Positions 36,961 to 46,323 of a DNA stretch of 64,000 nt are shown piece after piece (position 1 is the stretch's first letter; every line of letters starts with the position of its first letter). Made by a program: the position numbers and the translations under genes. The stretch comes from Verrucomicrobiota bacterium (GTDB lineage Bacteria; Verrucomicrobiota; Verrucomicrobiia; Limisphaerales; UBA1319). The notes under the pieces are model-generated. The model had not been told where the DNA came from and did no database searches. It saw only the letters and a list, made by a program, of their open reading frames with translations. Location of the stretch: contig JAKLFB010000009.1 in NCBI GenBank assembly GCA_022711435.1, positions 96,169-160,168 on the forward strand, read 5' to 3'.

Positions 36961-39333
36961 ATGAATCGCCTGGCCAGAAATTCCCTCGCCGCCCTCGCGA
37001 TCCTTACCGCGGGGTGTCCGGACATGGCCAACACCATTGTCCGCGCGGACGATTTCGCTCCTTATTACTGGGTATTGACCCAACTGCCGCCTCCGGATTC
37101 AGCGTCGATCCCGCAGCGTTCCAGCGTGATCCCACGCCCGGAGATCCGCCTCGAGTTGTTCGATGCGGCTGATCCCGTCAGCCCGAGCAGCGTCCGCATG
37201 CTGCTGGATGGAATCGTCGTCTCCCCCTTGGTGCGGCAGGAATACGGCATGACGGCGGTCACCTATACCCCAGCCGGATTCTACCCCGAGTTTTCGATGC
37301 ACGAGGTGGAAGTGACCTTCACACTGGCGAGCGATCCCGCGGCCCGCTATGGCGTGCGCTGGCCATTTGCGGTGGGACCTTATGTGCTGCTGCCGGAAAC
37401 CATGGCGGGCCCTCTGGCCAGCGGGGCCGATTTTGGTTTCACGGTCCGAACCGTCCAGGCCCCGACCAACCTGGTAGTGGCCAATGGGATCGACCGCGCC
37501 TTGCGCCAGTTGAATGGCACGCTGACCGCCCCCAACGGCAGTATCATTGCCAACGAGGCGGTCCACGGCCCGAACGCCGATGGCAGTTACCCCCACGACG
37601 GCATCATCGACTTCAGCGTGTTTCAGCCCGATGGCGGCCAGCCCAGCCTGAATCCATTCCCTGGAATCCCCGGCACCACCGGGCATAGCACCCGGTTTGC
37701 CACCGAGGTGGTCGGTTTCCTTGAACTGCCCGCCGGAGTTCATACGCTGGGCGTCACGGTGGCCGTGGCGGCCACCGACGTTTTGGACGACGACGGATTC
37801 GTCCTCTGGGCTGGCGCCAATCCGCGCGATGCCCTGTCGATCGAGGTGGGCCGTTTCACGCGAGTTGTCGGCGGCCACAACAATTGGGAAAACAGCAACG
37901 AATTCAACATCGTGGCGCTCCTATCCGGCGTGTATGGATTCCGGCTCGTTTATTTCCAAACCGGACAAGAAGCCAAGCTCGTCTGGTATTCCGTCGATCC
38001 CTCTACCGGCGAACGTGTGCACCTGAACTTGCCCGGTGACCCCCGCGCGATTCGCGTCCGCCGCGAAGGCACTCTCCCTGAAGCCGGCGATCCCGCCTTG
38101 GTTCAAATTACGCCGGCGCCCTTCGGCTCCGGCGTCCCCCTTCATGAACCGTTGCATGTTCTCATCGATGACGGAGTGCAAGCTGTGAACCCCGACTCGG
38201 TGCGATTATGGATCAACCAGGTTGAAGTCCAACCGCTGGTCGAGCGGGCTGAACCTCGCTCCGGGGTGCGCTACACCCCGCCGGCCGGCGGTTGGCTGCC
38301 CACCAACCTGGTTCGCCTGGACTTCGCGGATACCACCCTCCCGGCACCACGCTCGCAGTCGAGGTCCTGGTGGTTCCAAGCCAAAACCGCCGCGATCGAA
38401 TTCGAGGTCGCCGGCCTTTGGAATTTCGACCAGGGCGACCTGTCCGCGGCGGTGGGGATGCCGCTGGAATATTTTGACGGCCCCAACGGGGAAACCGCTC
38501 AGGGCACCCTGTTCGGCGCCACCACCGATTTCGGCCTGCCCGACCTGGACGGGCAACCGGCGCACGTCATGAAAGTCCCGGGCGACCTCAGCGGCCAGAT
38601 CGGCTACGTCATGCGTCACGGCATCCCCGCCAACGGCGGCGGCCAGCGAGTCAATCAGTTCACCATCATCATGGATCTCTACTGGCCCCGCCCGCTGACC
38701 ACCTTCGGCGCGATGATCAACTACGACCTCAGCAACAAGTCCGATGGCGATTTCTTCTTCCGCCTCACCGATGGCGGCTTTGGCCAGGGAGACAAAGGCT
38801 ACGAAGGCAACACCCGCATGGAAATCAACCGTTGGCACCGGGTTTCCTGGGCCGTCGATATGACCGCTGATCCCCCCCTCGTCACCAAATACCTCGACGG
38901 CGTCAAGCATGCCGACTGGATCCAAACCACCACCGCTCTGGACAATGACCGCCGATCGATGCCTGTCGACGGCGCCGTCCTGTTCGGGGACGGTGACGCC
39001 GACGAGCGCATGCCGGCCTTCGTGAACAGCATCCAGGTGCGCGCCGGCAAAGTCCCCGATGCCGCCCTCGCCGCGCTCGGCTCCCCCAGCGCCAGCGGCA
39101 TCCCCCTCGAATTACATGGGCTCGAACTCGAGCCCCCTTGCCTCCACGTGCGGCGCCTCGGCAATTCCATCGAGTTGTCCTGGGAAGGAAATCCCGAGGA
39201 CTGGATCCTGGAAACGGCGGACCGAGTTCCGTTCTCCGATTGGCAACCCTTCCCCAGCCCGCTCGCCCATCCGATGATCCTTCCCGCATCGGACCCCATG
39301 CGTTGTTTCCGGCTCAAGCAACGGGCGCCTTGA
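36961..39333 (+). CDS. Large predicted lipoprotein with a LamG-like C-terminal domain
   Basis: 790 residues from the ATG at 36961. A lipobox ('AILTAGC') predicts lipid anchoring. Repeated segments 'IRLELFDAADPVSPSSVRML' and 'LHVLIDDGVQAVNPDSVRLW' look like two related Ig-like domains with the same 'DG..V.P' layout. Residues about 170-360 resemble a PA14-like fold ('DGFVLWAGANPRDALS', 'VYGFRLVYFQTGQEAKLVW'). A LamG-like jelly roll occupies about 480-720 ('NQFTIIMDLYWPRPL', 'RMEINRWHRVSWAVD', 'ALAALGSPSASGIPL'). No enzyme motif is seen; a binding or structural role is likely. Confidence 0.72.
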   Translation: MNRLARNSLAALAILTAGCPDMANTIVRADDFAPYYWVLTQLPPPDSASIPQRSSVIPRPEIRLELFDAADPVSPSSVRMLLDGIVVSPLVRQEYGMTAVTYTPAGFYPEFSMHEVEVTFTLASDPAARYGVRWPFAVGPYVLLPETMAGPLASGADFGFTVRTVQAPTNLVVANGIDRALRQLNGTLTAPNGSIIANEAVHGPNADGSYPHDGIIDFSVFQPDGGQPSLNPFPGIPGTTGHSTRFATEVVGFLELPAGVHTLGVTVAVAATDVLDDDGFVLWAGANPRDALSIEVGRFTRVVGGHNNWENSNEFNIVALLSGVYGFRLVYFQTGQEAKLVWYSVDPSTGERVHLNLPGDPRAIRVRREGTLPEAGDPALVQITPAPFGSGVPLHEPLHVLIDDGVQAVNPDSVRLWINQVEVQPLVERAEPRSGVRYTPPAGGWLPTNLVRLDFADTTLPAPRSQSRSWWFQAKTAAIEFEVAGLWNFDQGDLSAAVGMPLEYFDGPNGETAQGTLFGATTDFGLPDLDGQPAHVMKVPGDLSGQIGYVMRHGIPANGGGQRVNQFTIIMDLYWPRPLTTFGAMINYDLSNKSDGDFFFRLTDGGFGQGDKGYEGNTRMEINRWHRVSWAVDMTADPPLVTKYLDGVKHADWIQTTTALDNDRRSMPVDGAVLFGDGDADERMPAFVNSIQVRAGKVPDAALAALGSPSASGIPLELHGLELEPPCLHVRRLGNSIELSWEGNPEDWILETADRVPFSDWQPFPSPLAHPMILPASDPMRCFRLKQRAP

Positions 39334-39335
39334 TT

Positions 39336-40040
39336 TTACGGCACCCCCGGCGGTTGGCCCCGGTGATCGCCTGTCGGACTGGTCGGGTTGCACCACAGAC
39401 GACCCGGATACAGGGCCAGCTCGGCCGCATGCGCCGACGGGCTCATGAATTCGACCGCACCGCTGGCTGCCCCTGCCGGCGTTCCCCCCTGGTGCAGCCG
39501 CGTGATCCCGTCCGCCGGATCGCTCGAACCATCGTTGAAGGCGCTGACATTCTTTTCATCCCCTTGCCAAAACAAAACCGCCTCGGGCCGAAACCGGGAA
39601 AGCTTATGCGTGGCGCGCGTGATCCGGAAGCCGGTCACCGCCCAATTCATGATGTAGCTGCTGTATTTCTGCAGCCGCCACTCGAAAAGCGGCGCGTTCG
39701 TGCGGTCCAAAGGACAGCGATAGACCGGATAATTCCGCAGGGTCCTCCAAAGCAACCCTGTGTGCAAGTTGGTCAGCGGCTTCGTAAAGGGCGGCCGGCA
39801 CAGCCAGCCGGCAACCGTCACATCGAAGTCTGCGTTGGGGTGCGGCAGATAATCGCTGTTCTCTTGCGCGTAGAATAGAGTCGCCAGCGCAATCTGCCGG
39901 ACATTGCTCAGGCAAACCAGCCGCGCCGCCTTTTCCCGTCCCTGAGCCAGAACCGGCAGCAGCAACCCCGCCAGCACCCCCACAATGGCAACCACCACCA
40001 AGAGCTCCACCAACGTAAATGCCCCCGCCCGTGCTTTCAT
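39336..40040 (-). CDS. Pseudopilin-like protein with prepilin methylation motif
   Basis: 234 residues from the ATG at 40040. The leader 'MKARAGAFTLVELLVVVAIV' is a classic prepilin peptidase site, followed by the hydrophobic helix 'VGVLAGLLLPVLAQ' and 'LVCLSNVRQIALATLFY'. Unlike the protein at 2432 it ends without a clear H-X9-DG motif. Its 3' end meets the convergent lipoprotein gene two bases away. A 374-bp segment of it is duplicated at 36301-36674. Confidence 0.85.
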   Translation of the reverse strand: MKARAGAFTLVELLVVVAIVGVLAGLLLPVLAQGREKAARLVCLSNVRQIALATLFYAQENSDYLPHPNADFDVTVAGWLCRPPFTKPLTNLHTGLLWRTLRNYPVYRCPLDRTNAPLFEWRLQKYSSYIMNWAVTGFRITRATHKLSRFRPEAVLFWQGDEKNVSAFNDGSSDPADGITRLHQGGTPAGAASGAVEFMSPSAHAAELALYPGRLWCNPTSPTGDHRGQPPGVP

Positions 40041-40171
40041 AACCGGCCTGATCGAACGCAGTTAAGTCGCTCCTCGTTCCCGCGTCAACCGGAAGAAAAG
40101 GATTGCCGATCCTTCCCGATTCGCATTCTATGATTGCCGATTGCCAATCTGTCTCGCCGAGGGCATACGTT

Positions 40172-42664
40172 ATGACGCGTTTGACTGATCCTCGGGATGG
40201 CCCGAAAGGGCTGCCTTTCTCCGCTTGTGCAAACGGCGCGCTCGACGAATGGGGCTCGCTCTCTTTAAATCCTCCCGCCCGCCTGGGAGAGTGTGGGACC
40301 TGGGAGCGTTTCGAGCTGATCCGTTGTCTGGGTGCTGGCGGCATGGGCATTGTCTTCCTCGCCCGGGACCCGAGCCGCTCAGAGCCAGTGGCGATCAAAC
40401 TCCTGCGCCCGGATCTGGCTCGACACCCCCGCGCCCGGGCGCTTCTGGTCAAGGAATCGGGGCACATGCAGGCGCTGCAGCATCCGCACATCCTGCCGGT
40501 ATTGGATTACGGAGAAACGCCCGAAAACGCCTGGCTGATCATGCCCTTTGTGGAAGGCGGCAATCTGAATGAACTAGTGGCGCGCCAGGGCCCCTTGAAA
40601 GGCACAGCCCTGCTCCTTCTGGCCCGCAAGATCGCCTCCGCGCTCTTGTTCGCCCACCAGCGCGGCATCATTCACCGCGACCTCAAACCCGCCAATATTC
40701 TCGTCGGCCCCGGCCCCCGCCTTTGGGTTGCCGATTTCGGGCTCGCCCGGTCCCTGCTGAACGACGTCATTCTGGACCCGCGAAGCCTCCAGAAGGAAGG
40801 CACTCCCTATTATCTCTCGCCCTTGCACGCCCAAGGTATTGTCGAAGACACCCGCACCGATGTCTATTCCTTCGGCGCGGTGCTTTACGAAATGCTCACG
40901 GGCGTCCGTCCCTATCACGACATCCCGCAAGAACAGGTGACCGGCCATATCCTCGCCGGCCCTCCCAACCCCATCGGCAAGCTCAATCCTCAGGCCCCCT
41001 CGGAATGGGTGACCGTCGCCGAAGGCGCCATGGCGCGGGAATTGCGCGAGCGCTATGCCCACATGTCGTGTGTCATGGAGGACCTGGAGCGGATCCGGGC
41101 CGCCCAGACCCCCCGCGGGCCGGGCGGATCGGCCGCTGCCCAGCCGCTCCAATCCGCCTCCCCCGCGCGCCGCTCTTCAGTGCGGCCTTCCTTGATCCTG
41201 GCGGCCGCCGCCGCGGCCCTCTTCCTCCTCGTCATCGCCATCAACAAATCCGAATCCCTGGGTCGATCCGGTCCTGACGAAGCCGCTCAGGGCCTGCTGC
41301 GGGCGCATCGAATCGAGCTGCCAGGCGTGTTCAATTGGAGCCAGGGACGCGTCGCCGACTTCAATGCCGACGGCGCCGACGATCTGTTTCTCACCCTCGG
41401 CAACCGCCTTCTGGTGGTCTCCCGACAAGGCCGCATGCTGGGCGATTGGCGCCTTCCGGCCCCCGAGAATTCTGACTGCAGCATCCTGCTGCGCGGCGAT
41501 CTCGACCAGGACGGCCAGCTCGATACGCTGGTGAGCTGGTCCGATCGGAACCGGATGATCCTGGCTGGATTCAATGATTTTGGCCGGGAAATCCGCCGCT
41601 TCACCCTCCCTCGAACAAAAGTCGACACCCCCGTCGGCCAGATCTTCGAGACCAGCATCACCCAGTGCCGCCTCGCCGATCTCAACAACAATGGCCGCCC
41701 GGAATTGATCCTCTGGATCTTTACCGGGCACGGGCGCGAACCCCGCGCCATCCTCGCGCTTGATCCGGTCACAAGCCAGGAGCTCTGGCAGTTCGATACC
41801 GCCGCCGCGTCAACCTCTCTCCATATCGCCGACCTCAACGGCGACGGTTTCATGGAAGTCGTTTGCGGCACCGATGCCGTGGCCAACGGAGCCGTGGGAG
41901 CGGACGGCACCGACGATCGTCACAGCTATGTGTTCGCCCTCGATCATGGTGGCCAGTTGCTCTGGCGACGCGAAATCGGCGGTCTCCATATCATCACCCG
42001 CTTGATCGTGGATGACATCGACGGCCAAGGGCAACCCGGTTTGCTGGCCTGGACCGAGTGTCACCACGACCACCGCGCTAAAGCCGGGTTGCCCGAAAAC
42101 GGGGAGATCCTGCGCTTGGACGGCGCCGGCGATATCATCGCCCGTTATGAGACCGGGGTTCGGCTCTTCAGCTGCATCGCCGCCGACCTCAACGGCGATG
42201 GCCCCCGGGAAATCCTGGCCACCGACCGCCTCGGGCGCGTCCATCGGCTGGCCCACGACCTCACCCGGCCGCAGTGTCTGCCCGTGATCGGCCAGCTGTA
42301 TGAATCGGTCGTTTTCAAATTCTGTGCCGCCGCCGACCTCGATCAGGACGGCCATCCGGAATTGGTCGCCACCGCCATGCAGCGGGATTCCATCGATAAT
42401 TCCAATCCCGGCCGGCCCGATTTGCCCCCCAGCAAGCTGGCCTTTCACGACGCCCGCCTCCTGCTGCTGAGCTCGGATCTGCATTTATTGGCCAGCCAAC
42501 CGCTCTTCGACTTCTGGGAAACGCACCCGACATTGACCGTGACCCTCGCTCAAACCCGTGCCCGAGCCGGTCCGGAGATCGTGGTGCTTATGGACCGCGC
42601 CGAAATCTTCGAATGGCGCCCCCCTGCTGGACCGCCGGACAGCTTCAGCGCGATGCTCCGGTAA
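40172..42664 (+). CDS. Membrane Ser/Thr protein kinase with extracytoplasmic FG-GAP/VCBS repeats
   Basis: 830 residues from the ATG at 40172 (40130 is also possible). The kinase domain (about 45-310) is complete: 'LGAGGMGIVFLARD', lysine in 'VAIKLLRPD', 'IIHRDLKPANILV', 'VADFGLARS', 'GTPYYLSPL', 'DVYSFGAVLYEML'. A single membrane segment ('SLILAAAAAALFLLVIAI') follows. The outer part holds about six FG-GAP/VCBS-like repeats with calcium-type loops ('VADFNADGADDLFLT', 'ADLNNNGRPELIL', 'ADLNGDGFMEVVC', 'ADLDQDGHPELVA'), probably a beta-propeller sensor. Typical PASTA domains are absent. Confidence 0.9.
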   Translation: MTRLTDPRDGPKGLPFSACANGALDEWGSLSLNPPARLGECGTWERFELIRCLGAGGMGIVFLARDPSRSEPVAIKLLRPDLARHPRARALLVKESGHMQALQHPHILPVLDYGETPENAWLIMPFVEGGNLNELVARQGPLKGTALLLLARKIASALLFAHQRGIIHRDLKPANILVGPGPRLWVADFGLARSLLNDVILDPRSLQKEGTPYYLSPLHAQGIVEDTRTDVYSFGAVLYEMLTGVRPYHDIPQEQVTGHILAGPPNPIGKLNPQAPSEWVTVAEGAMARELRERYAHMSCVMEDLERIRAAQTPRGPGGSAAAQPLQSASPARRSSVRPSLILAAAAAALFLLVIAINKSESLGRSGPDEAAQGLLRAHRIELPGVFNWSQGRVADFNADGADDLFLTLGNRLLVVSRQGRMLGDWRLPAPENSDCSILLRGDLDQDGQLDTLVSWSDRNRMILAGFNDFGREIRRFTLPRTKVDTPVGQIFETSITQCRLADLNNNGRPELILWIFTGHGREPRAILALDPVTSQELWQFDTAAASTSLHIADLNGDGFMEVVCGTDAVANGAVGADGTDDRHSYVFALDHGGQLLWRREIGGLHIITRLIVDDIDGQGQPGLLAWTECHHDHRAKAGLPENGEILRLDGAGDIIARYETGVRLFSCIAADLNGDGPREILATDRLGRVHRLAHDLTRPQCLPVIGQLYESVVFKFCAAADLDQDGHPELVATAMQRDSIDNSNPGRPDLPPSKLAFHDARLLLLSSDLHLLASQPLFDFWETHPTLTVTLAQTRARAGPEIVVLMDRAEIFEWRPPAGPPDSFSAMLR

Positions 42665-42755
42665 TGTGGATTCTGGGCTGCCGCCATGGCCGGAGAAAGC
42701 GGTGGCCAAATTCGTTCTTCCTGGGTAAAGTCCCCCCTAATTGCTCGAGTGTCGC

Positions 42756-44537
42756 ATGAAAGCCAATGGGTCCCTCCCTCGCATCGCCTGTTGGGGAGGG
42801 GTGATTTTATGGGGTATCCTCTGCCTCGGGATGGAGGCCGCCAGCGTCGGGTATCTCGATAATCATCGGCTGGCGGACGCTCTCCAAAAGGCCGCTCAGG
42901 AGCATCCAGCAATCGTCCATCTGCATCGGGCAGCGCGCACCCCAGGGGGCCATGATGTCTGGCGCGTCGAGCTGGGCTCGGGCGCCGAATCGGCCCGCCT
43001 GGATCGCCCGGCCATGCTGGTGGTGGCCGGTATCGAGGGCAACGATCGGGCTGGCTCCGCCTGCGCCATCGCCTGGATCGACCACTGCATCCAAGGCTAC
43101 GGGCAGAAGCCGCCCATCACCGCTCTCCTCGATACCACCACCATCCATGTCTGGCCCCGGCTCAATCCCGATGCCGCCGACGGTCTGTCGTCGAACCTCC
43201 TCCACGAGACCCGCGTCAACCGATCGCCGGAAGACGAGGACCACGATGGCCTGGTCGATGAGGACGGGCCCGAGGATCTCGATGGCGACGGCCGGATCAC
43301 CTGGATGCGCGTGCGGGACCCCAACGGCAGCCACCGAATCGATCCGCGCGAGCCGCGCTGGCTCTTTCCCGCCGACCCGGCCCGCGGCGAGAACGGCCAG
43401 TGGCGGCTGCTCATCGAGGGCCGCGACAACGACCACGATGAAGCCTGGAACGAGGACGGCCCCGGCGGCGTCAATCTCAACCGCAATTTCCCCTTCCAGT
43501 ACCAGTTCTTTGGACCGCACGCCGGGCCCCACCCGGTCAGCGAGCCCGAAACCCGCGCGTTGGCCGATTTCCTGATCCTCCATCCGCACATCGGGATCGT
43601 GGTGGCCTACGGCGAGCCGGACAACCTGCTCCAGACGCCGGCAGCGCCCGCGGAGAGCGGATCCATCTCGAGCGGGCGCGGCCGGGCCCCCGTCACCTCG
43701 ATCCATCCATCCGATCTTCCCTATTACCGCGAGCTCGGCAGGCTCTACCGCGATCGCCTGGGCCTCAAGAAGGAGCTGAAGAGCGCTGGCGTTCCAGGGG
43801 CCTTTTCGGACTGGGTTTATTTTCACCGGGGCCGGCTGGGCCTGTCGGTGCGGCCATGGAGCCCCGCGCTCGAGCTGGCCAGAAATCCCCTCGCCTCGAA
43901 TCCGCCGCCGGCCACGGCATCCTCGGTCTCGAGATCGCCCGCGGCGCGCGCCGTCCCCGTCCCTGCCAGCCGCCCGGGGACCGACACCCGGAACGAGGAG
44001 GAACGGAGCTTCCTCCAGTGGATCGATGCCCGTGCGCCGGAGCTTTTCGTTCCGTGGAAATCCTGGGACCACCCCGATTTTCCGGGCAAGCAGGTCGAGA
44101 TTGGCGGCTTTGCCCCGCTGGCCCGGAGCCAGCCCCCGGAGCGCATGCTGGGGGCCATCGCCGGCGAACAGGTCCGGTTCTTGACCGATCTGGCGGGCAA
44201 GCTGCCGCGCATCGGGCTGCGCGTCGTGCAAGCCCGGCATTTGGGGGAAGGGGTGTTCGAGGTGTCGGCGCGGATCGAGAACCGCGGGTACCTGCCCACC
44301 GTGCTGGCCCACGGGCAGGTGACCGGCGAGGTCCTCCCGACTCGGGTCACCCTTGACATCGACAAGAAGCAGGTCCTGGGCGGATCAGCGCGTGTCATGC
44401 TCCCGCCGATCCAGGGGAGCGGCGGCAGCCAGGAGGTGCGGTGGATCGTCCATTCTCAGCAGCCGCGCCGGCTGAGGATCGAGGCCGTTTCCGCACTCGG
44501 CGGCGCCGCCCGTCAAACGATCGAGCTGAAACCATGA
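42756..44537 (+). CDS. M14-like protein lacking zinc ligands (probable pseudo-peptidase)
   Basis: 593 residues from the ATG at 42756, with a signal peptide ('ACWGGVILWGILCLGMEA'). It is a paralogue of the next gene: both have an acidic calcium-type insert ('DHDGLVDEDGPEDLDGDGRI'), 'NEDGPGGVNLNRNFPF' and a C-terminal beta domain. But the zinc motif HGNE of the partner is EGND here ('VAGIEGNDRAGS'), and the third-ligand region 'SYHNSGG' is 'AYGEPDN'. It should not bind zinc as M14 enzymes do; a binding or regulatory role is inference. Its stop overlaps the partner's start (ATGA). Confidence 0.8.
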   Translation: MKANGSLPRIACWGGVILWGILCLGMEAASVGYLDNHRLADALQKAAQEHPAIVHLHRAARTPGGHDVWRVELGSGAESARLDRPAMLVVAGIEGNDRAGSACAIAWIDHCIQGYGQKPPITALLDTTTIHVWPRLNPDAADGLSSNLLHETRVNRSPEDEDHDGLVDEDGPEDLDGDGRITWMRVRDPNGSHRIDPREPRWLFPADPARGENGQWRLLIEGRDNDHDEAWNEDGPGGVNLNRNFPFQYQFFGPHAGPHPVSEPETRALADFLILHPHIGIVVAYGEPDNLLQTPAAPAESGSISSGRGRAPVTSIHPSDLPYYRELGRLYRDRLGLKKELKSAGVPGAFSDWVYFHRGRLGLSVRPWSPALELARNPLASNPPPATASSVSRSPAARAVPVPASRPGTDTRNEEERSFLQWIDARAPELFVPWKSWDHPDFPGKQVEIGGFAPLARSQPPERMLGAIAGEQVRFLTDLAGKLPRIGLRVVQARHLGEGVFEVSARIENRGYLPTVLAHGQVTGEVLPTRVTLDIDKKQVLGGSARVMLPPIQGSGGSQEVRWIVHSQQPRRLRIEAVSALGGAARQTIELKP

Positions 44538-46321
44538 ATGGAATGATTCCCAGGATGCGCGCGCTCATGGCGGTGGTGATGGCGGTGGCGGTCTCGGGCG
44601 CCCGGCCCGCTCTCCGCGCGGAGCCGGGATCGCCGGAGCCCGATCCCGGCGGGCGCGCCTTTCCCGGCCTGGGGAGCCCGGCCGATCGGCAGGTCGAGGT
44701 GGCCTGGAACCGGTATTACGACCACGCCGGCCTGCGCGCCATCCTCGAGCGGCTCCATGCTGCGTTTCCGGGCTTGACGCGTCTTTATTCGATCGGCCGG
44801 TCCTTCGAGGGGCGGGAGCTGTGGTGCCTGGAGGTCACGGCGTTCGACAAGGGCGATCCGGGCCGGAAGCCGGGGATGTACATCGACGGCAACATCCATG
44901 GGAACGAAGTCCAGTGCGGCGAGGTGGTCGCCTACACCGCATGGTACCTCTGCCATCAATACCAGCGTCTCGAGACCGTGACCGATCTGCTCGATCACCA
45001 GGTCTTCTACCTGGTCCCGACCATCAATCCCGATGGGCGCGACCGCTGGTTCCACAGCGCCCAGACCTCAGGATCGAGCCGGTCCGGCGTCCAGCCCCTC
45101 GACAACGACCGGGACGGCCTTTGCGACGAAGACGACTTCGACGATCTGGACGGCGATGGCACGATCGCCCAGATGCGGATTCGGGATCCGGCAGGGCGGT
45201 GGAAGGCGCACCCCGAGCATCCCGAGTTCCTGATGATCGAGGCGCCCGCCGATCAGCCCGGCGATTTCACCCTGCTCGGATTTGAAGGGCTCGATAACGA
45301 CGGCGATGGCCGGATCAACGAGGATCCGGCGGGCGGCTACGACATGAACCGCAACTGGGCCTACGACTGGCAGCCGAACTACGTCCAGAGCGGCGCGCGC
45401 GACTATCCGTTCAGCCTCCCCGAAACCCGCGCGGTGGCGGATTTCATGCGCCGCCGGTCCAACCTGGCCGCCGCGCAGTCCTACCATAACTCCGGGGGCT
45501 TGATCCTGCGAGGCCCCGGCCGCGAAGGCGGCCCCATGCTGCCTGAGGACGAGCGGGTCCTGATCGCCATCGCGCACCGCGGCGAGCGTTTCCTGCCGTT
45601 CTATCGCGCCCTGGTCACCTGGCGCGATCTCTACACGGTCTGGGGCGGCGAGAAAGACTGGTTTTATGGAGCCCTCGGCATCCTGGGCTTCACCAACGAG
45701 CTCTGGACGCGCCGCAACCTGTTCCGGTTGCCCGCCGACCCCGCTCGCGAGGACGAGGCCCAGTTCATCCGCGGAGTCCTCCTCGACGAGGGCATCGTGA
45801 AGTGGCATCCGTTCACTCACCCGGTGTACGGGCCGATCGAGATCGGCGGCACCCGCAAGGAATGGGGCCGCATCCCCCCCTCCTTCCTGCTCGAGGAGGA
45901 ATGCCATCGCAACATGGCGTTCTCGCTCTATCACGCCGCGCAGGCCCCCCGCCTCGAGTGGCGCGACGTCTCGGCCGCGCCCATCGCCGATGGCCTGATC
46001 CGGCTGCGCGCCACGGCCGCCAACACCCGCATGATGCCCACTCGCACCGCGCAGGCCATCCGCCATCACATCGGCCCGCCCGACATCGCCTCCCTGGCCG
46101 GCCCCCATCTGCGCGTCCTGTCCGGAGGGCGCGTGCTGGACAAATACCTTGGGCAGATGCAGCCGGCCCGGCGCCGGCCCGAGCGGCTCGAAATCCAGAC
46201 CATCCCCGGCTTGGGCGAGGTCGTGGTCGAGTTCATCGTCAGCGGGCGCGGCCCGTTCACCCTCACCCTCGATTCCGCCCACGGCGGCGTCATCACCCAC
46301 CCGGGAGTGCTGCCGCCCTGA
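44534..46321 (+). CDS. Exported M14 zinc carboxypeptidase
   Basis: 595 residues with a signal peptide ('MRALMAVVMAVAVSGARPAL'). M14 features: 'LYSIGRSFEGRELWCLEV', zinc ligands in 'DGNIHGNEVQ', substrate-binding 'PTINPDGRDRW', 'YDMNRNWAYDW' and the third ligand in 'SYHNSGG'. The acidic insert 'DNDRDGLCDEDDFDDLDGDG' suggests calcium binding. The late 'LGFTNELW' stretch fits the position of the catalytic glutamate. It probably trims peptides or peptidoglycan stems outside the cytoplasm, paired with the inactive paralogue before it. Confidence 0.88.
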   Translation: MNGMIPRMRALMAVVMAVAVSGARPALRAEPGSPEPDPGGRAFPGLGSPADRQVEVAWNRYYDHAGLRAILERLHAAFPGLTRLYSIGRSFEGRELWCLEVTAFDKGDPGRKPGMYIDGNIHGNEVQCGEVVAYTAWYLCHQYQRLETVTDLLDHQVFYLVPTINPDGRDRWFHSAQTSGSSRSGVQPLDNDRDGLCDEDDFDDLDGDGTIAQMRIRDPAGRWKAHPEHPEFLMIEAPADQPGDFTLLGFEGLDNDGDGRINEDPAGGYDMNRNWAYDWQPNYVQSGARDYPFSLPETRAVADFMRRRSNLAAAQSYHNSGGLILRGPGREGGPMLPEDERVLIAIAHRGERFLPFYRALVTWRDLYTVWGGEKDWFYGALGILGFTNELWTRRNLFRLPADPAREDEAQFIRGVLLDEGIVKWHPFTHPVYGPIEIGGTRKEWGRIPPSFLLEEECHRNMAFSLYHAAQAPRLEWRDVSAAPIADGLIRLRATAANTRMMPTRTAQAIRHHIGPPDIASLAGPHLRVLSGGRVLDKYLGQMQPARRRPERLEIQTIPGLGEVVVEFIVSGRGPFTLTLDSAHGGVITHPGVLPP

Positions 46322-46323
46322 CG

